Of a DNA stretch of 7,665 nucleotides, positions 4,095-7,665 are shown one piece after another. Below the pieces are notes generated by a model. It worked only from the letters and a program-made list of their open reading frames with translations. It was not told the DNA's origin and made no database searches. The stretch is from a bacterium (GTDB taxonomy: Bacteria; Spirochaetota; Spirochaetia; JABEVK01), in contig JAJXWL010000079.1 in NCBI GenBank assembly GCA_021781625.1, forward strand, positions 1-7,665, written 5' to 3'. How positions within the stretch are numbered: the stretch's first letter is position 1; each line of letters opens with the position of its first letter. The translations under genes were made by a program, and so were the position numbers.

Positions 4095-5516
4095 ATGTCG
4101 GGTGTTCTCAAAATTCTCAGCCGTTCCAGCCCCTTGGCTCGGGTTCAGGTGCATGAGGCTCTTTTTGCTTTAGAAGAATATTGGGCCCAGAGAAGCCCTC
4201 AGCTTCCCTCGTTTGAAACTCAGTTTTTGACGAGTTGGGGAGACCGACACAAAGAAGTTAGCCTCTTAGACGGTCAAGCTCCTGCGGATCTTTTTACCAG
4301 AGAACTAGATACTGCCCTGTTTCAAGGCCAAGCCGATTTTGCCATCCATTCCGCAAAAGATTTACCCGTCCCTCTCCCTGAGGGTTTAGTCGTGGCGGCT
4401 TTATTAACTCCTAAAACTGGCACCGATGCTTTGGTGTGTAGCCAAGAACTCGGGAAACTTACCTTTCCGAATGGTCTTCCTCCTCGGGCTCGTGTGGGCA
4501 CCTCGTCCCCTTTGCGCCAAGCAGAAGTTTTGGCCGCCCGGAAGGACCTCACCATCGTTCCCATCCGTGGGACTATCGAAGAACGTCTAGCCCTGGTGGA
4601 TCGTGGAGAACTTGATGCCCTTATAGTCGCCACCTGTGCTTTAGAACGCCTGGGGCTGACCGCGAGAATCAGTGCCATTTTGCCGTTTGATACTCACCCT
4701 CTTCAAGGCTATTTAGCTGTGACCTGTCGAGCTGACCGTGGCGATGTCAGGGCGCTCTGGGGGGGACTTGATGTTCGAAGTCCAGAAAAGCATAACGACG
4801 AAGAAGTTTTATGGCCTGAAAACCAGGTACAAGCGGGGCCCCCGCACACCTGGTATGCAGGAACAGACCCCAGCCGCTTTTGGCGTCCTCGTGGTATATG
4901 GCATCATGCCCTCATCAGTCTAGATCCCTTATCCCCTGAAGAATTGGACCAAGCTTTGGCTCAGACTCCACAATACACTTGGGTGGCGCTTACCAGCCGT
5001 ACTGCTGTCAGAATTGTGACAGGTGCCTGGCGTCGTTTGGGTTGGCAAAGCCCACAACCCTGGAAAATTGCCGCTGTGGGACGTGCGACTGCCCAGGCCT
5101 TGAAAGATGAAGGCTGGATTGCCGACTTAATCGCCGAACGTGAAGACGCTCAGGGGTTAGTTTCAGCCTTGGCAAACCGCTCTGCAGAAGGTAAGAAACT
5201 CTTGTTTCCCGCGTCCGAAATTGCTTCTGAGGTGTTGTCAGGACTGTCTCATCAAGGTTGGACAGTTCAACGTGTCACCGTATATCGAAATCGACCTTTG
5301 GCGTGCCCCGATCCAGATTGGTCCCAGATTGAAGAGGTGGTGGTCACCTCTCCCTCTTGTGCTCGAGTGTTATATTCATGCTTCCCCCAATTGCCCCCGA
5401 ACTTATTATTGACCCCCATGGGGGAGCCTACAGCTGTTGCTTTGCAGGAATTGTATCCCACGTTTCGCTTGGGTCCCTCGGTACTGGGAATAAGGAGAAC
5501 TTCACACCATGGCTGA
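4095..5516 (+). CDS. hemC: Bifunctional hydroxymethylbilane synthase / uroporphyrinogen III synthase (HemC-HemD fusion), HemC lacking domain 3
   Basis: A 473-aa fusion that should join four porphobilinogens and cyclise the product to uroporphyrinogen III. The HemC part is about residues 1-222: SRSSPLA (Arg10), HSAKDLPVPLP (85-95, catalytic Asp89), VGTSSPLRQ (134-142), IRG (157-159), ERL (163-165) and LERLGLTARI (183-192). In E. coli numbering Arg131 is Leu while Arg132 and the other substrate-binding arginines are kept. It then runs through LAVTCRAD (207-214) directly into a linker; the whole third domain with the dipyrromethane-bearing Cys (LEGGCQVPIG in E. coli) is missing. The HemD part (about 245-473) shows VALTSRTAV (297-305), AAVGRATAQAL (326-336), LLFPASEIASEVL (369-381), VTVYRNRP (394-401), VVVTSPSCARVL (415-426) and the final MGEPTAVAL. 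It begins one base after hemA and overlaps hemB by eight. Leptospira has a comparable fusion. Confidence 0.9.
   Translation: MSGVLKILSRSSPLARVQVHEALFALEEYWAQRSPQLPSFETQFLTSWGDRHKEVSLLDGQAPADLFTRELDTALFQGQADFAIHSAKDLPVPLPEGLVVAALLTPKTGTDALVCSQELGKLTFPNGLPPRARVGTSSPLRQAEVLAARKDLTIVPIRGTIEERLALVDRGELDALIVATCALERLGLTARISAILPFDTHPLQGYLAVTCRADRGDVRALWGGLDVRSPEKHNDEEVLWPENQVQAGPPHTWYAGTDPSRFWRPRGIWHHALISLDPLSPEELDQALAQTPQYTWVALTSRTAVRIVTGAWRRLGWQSPQPWKIAAVGRATAQALKDEGWIADLIAEREDAQGLVSALANRSAEGKKLLFPASEIASEVLSGLSHQGWTVQRVTVYRNRPLACPDPDWSQIEEVVVTSPSCARVLYSCFPQLPPNLLLTPMGEPTAVALQELYPTFRLGPSVLGIRRTSHHG
5492..5497 (+). promoter_or_regulatory. Ribosome binding site of hemB inside the hemCD end
   Basis: AAGGAG lies within the last codons of the HemC-HemD fusion, 11 bases before the hemB ATG at 5509. 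hemB begins before the fusion's TGA, giving the eight-base overlap ATGGCTGA. The arrangement points to translational coupling. Confidence 0.65.
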
Positions 5517-6489
5517 TTTGTTTCGACGTTTTCGTCCCTTAAGGGCTACTCAGGAATTGCGTGATCACCATGCCGATGTCAGCTTAGGGGTAGAGGACTT
5601 GATTCTTCCCCTGTTTGTGGTGGAAGGGCAGGGGATTGAAGAGCCCATTCCAACGCTCAAAGGGGTATCCCATTTATCCCTTGATCGCCTCGTCGAAGCC
5701 GCCAAGGTTGCCCGCGATGCCGGAGTAACCAAAGTTCTGCTTTTTGGTGTGCCAGAGAATTCTCACAAGCACCCTTTGGCGCAAGCCGCCGTGAAAGACG
5801 ACGCTCTGGTGTCTCGGGCCGTGGCAGAGCTCAAAAACCGCTTGTCAGGCTTAACCGTTATGACGGATGTTTGTGTTTGTGCTTATACCGATCATGGCCA
5901 TTGCGGCATTCTTCGCGGCCAAACTGTAGATAATGATGCGACTTTACCCGTGTTGGCGGCCATGGCAGCCTCTCACGCTCGGGCTGGTGCCGACTATGTG
6001 GCGCCTTCCGCGATGATGGACGGTCAAGTTCTGGCGATTCGCGAGCGCTTAATACAAGAGCATCTCCATGCCAAAATTATGGGGTATTCTGCGAAATATG
6101 CCAGCAAGCTGTATGGTCCCTTTCGGGATGCCGCAGGTTCTGCTCCTAGTCACGGTGACCGCAAATCGTATCAAATGGATTATCGTACACGGCTACAAGG
6201 CGTGGAAGAAGTACGTGCGGATCTTGAAGAAGGTGCCGATGCCGTCATGGTGAAACCGGCTACGTTTTATTTAGACATGATCGAAAGGGTAAAAACAGCC
6301 TTTCCCGAAGCTCCTTTAGCGGCCTACCATACTTCAGGCGAATATATGATGGTCGTTCATGGAGCGTCTCAAGGTCTCTTTGACTATGAAGAGGGCCTGA
6401 TGGAAAACCTCTTTGCGATTCGCCGAGCCGGTGCCGATTGGCTGATCACTTACGGGGCCGTCGAGGCAGCACGGTGGCTGAATCGTTAG
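5509..6489 (+). CDS. hemB: Delta-aminolevulinic acid dehydratase (porphobilinogen synthase)
   Basis: Condenses two 5-aminolevulinate molecules into porphobilinogen in the cytoplasm. At 326 aa it has the normal family length and all key motifs. The catalytic zinc site DVCVCAYTDHGHCG (120-133) has Cys122, Cys124 and Cys132, marking the Zn-dependent type. APSAMMDG is at 165-172. The two Schiff-base lysines are Lys196 (MGYSAKYAS) and Lys249 (VMVKPA). FRDAAGSAP (205-213) is present, and AYHTSGEYMM (272-281) has His where Gln is usual. Unlike its two operon partners it is not shortened. It is the last gene of the hem unit and stops 12 bp from the convergent gene at 6502; I see no clear intrinsic terminator there. 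HemL, needed to supply its substrate, is not in the window. Confidence 0.98.
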   Translation: MADLFRRFRPLRATQELRDHHADVSLGVEDLILPLFVVEGQGIEEPIPTLKGVSHLSLDRLVEAAKVARDAGVTKVLLFGVPENSHKHPLAQAAVKDDALVSRAVAELKNRLSGLTVMTDVCVCAYTDHGHCGILRGQTVDNDATLPVLAAMAASHARAGADYVAPSAMMDGQVLAIRERLIQEHLHAKIMGYSAKYASKLYGPFRDAAGSAPSHGDRKSYQMDYRTRLQGVEEVRADLEEGADAVMVKPATFYLDMIERVKTAFPEAPLAAYHTSGEYMMVVHGASQGLFDYEEGLMENLFAIRRAGADWLITYGAVEAARWLNR

Positions 6490-6501
6490 GGTCAGTTCAC
6501 A

Positions 6502-7236
6502 CTAAGGAAAGAACCTGGCCTGTTGCGTCGATAAGTCCGGGGCCTCGTTCGTCATGTCTTGCCAATATTCTTGGGCCTTGTCGGTCTGGCCAGCCTTAAG
6601 TTCAGCGTGAATAAGATTGGCAAGGGTAAGCAGATAGAGCCACGAATGCCGACTGTCTGCACTGCCAGCCTGCCATAGCTCACGAGCTTTTTGCCAGTCC
6701 ACAATGGCCTTTTCGGTTGAACCGCCAAATAAAGGGGGTTCGTTGTAAGAAATGTCTCCTTTCATCAACCAAACTTCTGGCAAGGTGGGGTCAGCCTCCT
6801 GAGCTTTCTGAATTTCTTGTTGGACTTTGGGACCCAGAAAGGGAGCTTGCCAAGGGTCGAGCTGAATCGCAAGACTATTTAAGGCCGCTGAAATAAACCA
6901 AGTTCTCGCCGAAGTTTCAAGACTTTTCAGAGTAGCAAGTTTTTGCAGGGCCTCTTGGAGCAAGCTTTTGGCTGAGTCTGTTTGGTGGTGCTTAAGTTGT
7001 GTTCCTACGGCACCAAATTCAGCTACGAGCAAGGAATATAAAGTATCGGCCGTCGGGGGCGAGGGCAATTCGATTTTGGCTTCTGTTAAATGGGCCTGCC
7101 AGTCATTTCTATTGCCGTGAACATAATCGGTGAACCAAGGTTCCCCGGCGGACTGCGCTAAAATCGGTAGGCTACCAACAAGGCTGAGGCACCCCACAAG
7201 GATAAAATTATGAACTCTACCCTTTAGCAGACTCAT
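6502..7236 (-). CDS. Secreted helical-repeat (TPR-like) protein, function unknown
   Basis: I do not recognise a named family. The 244-aa product starts with a signal peptide (Lys5, Arg7, hydrophobic 11-25, likely cut after PILA at 24-27), so it probably works in the periplasm or on the outer membrane. The rest is mostly amphipathic helix with Ala/Leu/Trp periodicity typical of tetratricopeptide-like repeats. The best piece is LPEVWLMKGDISYNEPPLFGGSTEKAIVDWQKARELW (152-188): the PxxFGGSxEKAI pattern recurs in secreted TPR-like proteins that describe an element of a solenoid. A second helical pair is at 197-226 (WLYLLTLANLIHAELKAGQ onward). Its ATG shares an ATGA with the stop of the upstream thioredoxin-like gene, so the two are co-translated and may act in the same process. 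Confidence 0.7.
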   Translation of the reverse strand: MSLLKGRVHNFILVGCLSLVGSLPILAQSAGEPWFTDYVHGNRNDWQAHLTEAKIELPSPPTADTLYSLLVAEFGAVGTQLKHHQTDSAKSLLQEALQKLATLKSLETSARTWFISAALNSLAIQLDPWQAPFLGPKVQQEIQKAQEADPTLPEVWLMKGDISYNEPPLFGGSTEKAIVDWQKARELWQAGSADSRHSWLYLLTLANLIHAELKAGQTDKAQEYWQDMTNEAPDLSTQQARFFP

Positions 7237-7665
7237 GACGAAACCGCCTTGACCAGCCAGTGGGCCATATCTTCGCGTTCCCTATCCCGGACTTCCCCCC
7301 GTCGCGTGACTAACCACTGGATCAGCTGGGCTTTGGTGGTTTCCTCCAACTGGGAGAACTCGGGAGTTCGTGTGAAATCTGGATGGGTTTGCCAAAACTC
7401 TTCTATCCATGAGGTTTGCCAGGAATCTAAGCGGGACGAACGTTCAATAAAGTGTCCCAATTCCTGGGACTGGTGGTCATAAGCGATATAAATAGGAATG
7501 TGAACTTCTCCACTGCGATGTGGATACAACAGCCCTAGCTCGGTATTGTGGGGATTTTTTTCGAGAATGGCCAAACGAAGATAACCAGCTTCTTCAAACC
7601 TGGCTAAGATCGGGAGGTTTGCCACGACATCTGTGCACCAATCATGAACCAAAGCAAGTACGGTG
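7233..7665 (-). CDS. Thioredoxin-fold protein with a single redox cysteine, 5' end outside window
   Basis: The open frame runs to the right edge, reading TVLALVHDWCTDVVANLPIL, a beta strand followed by the redox turn and helix of a thioredoxin fold. It resembles the small thioredoxin-like family with WCGDC motifs (Thioredoxin_9 type): the EVHIPIYIAYD stretch holds the cis-proline after Ile, and ELGHFIER follows as the usual last strand. The first cysteine is present in WCTDVV, but the resolving cysteine is replaced by Val, so classic dithiol oxidoreduction is not expected. Monothiol chemistry or a non-redox role is possible. The C-terminal third is a charged helical extension (LEETTKAQLIQWLVTRRGEV...). 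A TTG at 7652 could be read as a start but would cut into the first strand, so the gene very probably begins beyond the window. It overlaps the next gene by ATGA. Confidence 0.75.
   Translation of the reverse strand, partial: TVLALVHDWCTDVVANLPILARFEEAGYLRLAILEKNPHNTELGLLYPHRSGEVHIPIYIAYDHQSQELGHFIERSSRLDSWQTSWIEEFWQTHPDFTRTPEFSQLEETTKAQLIQWLVTRRGEVRDREREDMAHWLVKAVSS

Noticed and set aside
4060..4100. Frameshift or premature stop truncating hemA
   Set aside because: hemC begins one base after the hemA stop and its frame is fully coding, so there is no remnant of a lost HemA C-terminus.
4322..4678. 118-codon open frame antisense to hemC
   Set aside because: It lies wholly inside the well-supported HemC coding region, has a low-complexity Arg/Ser-rich product and no ribosome binding site; it is a shadow of codon bias.
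1..7665. tRNA or rRNA genes, CRISPR arrays, transposon ends, phage attachment sites
   Set aside because: No cloverleaf-like sequence, regularly spaced repeats, transposase or integrase fragments were seen on either strand.

Overview
The window is an ordinary-looking chromosomal segment of about even GC content with tightly packed genes, several ATGA-type or short overlaps, and no tRNA, rRNA, CRISPR array or insertion sequence that I can see. The best taxonomic guess is a spirochaete (Spirochaetota). It has a stand-alone single-RRM RNA-binding protein, a type common in spirochaetes and cyanobacteria, and a HemC-HemD fusion as described in Leptospira. This is inference from gene content, not a proven assignment.

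Left part (1-2226, all on the minus strand): the N-terminal 187 codons of a ROK-family sugar kinase with its own promoter; then an omptin-like outer-membrane protease translationally coupled to a small antibiotic-biosynthesis-monooxygenase (ABM) domain protein; then the RRM protein. Between the RRM protein and the next gene lies a 265-bp divergent control region. It holds a perfect 17-bp dyad next to a -10 box, a second copy of the dyad's 9-bp core, a possible distal promoter and a cluster of CGAAC repeats.

Middle part (2492-6489, plus strand): a secreted L,D-transpeptidase-fold (YkuD) protein, then a hem operon, hemA - hemCD fusion - hemB, with 1-nt and overlapping junctions. A good promoter candidate for the hem operon overlaps the stop codon of the transpeptidase gene. 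Together these enzymes cover glutamyl-tRNA to glutamate semialdehyde (HemA), 5-aminolevulinate to porphobilinogen (HemB), and porphobilinogen to uroporphyrinogen III (HemC+HemD). Only the aminotransferase step (HemL) is absent from the window. HemA is strikingly short: no dimerisation domain and an altered NADPH loop. The HemC half lacks the whole third domain that normally carries the cofactor-binding cysteine. This is the most unusual signal in the window.

Right part (6502-7665, minus strand, convergent with hemB): a two-gene unit with a 4-nt ATGA overlap, encoding a thioredoxin-fold protein with only one of the two redox cysteines (its 5' end lies beyond the window) and a secreted helical-repeat protein.
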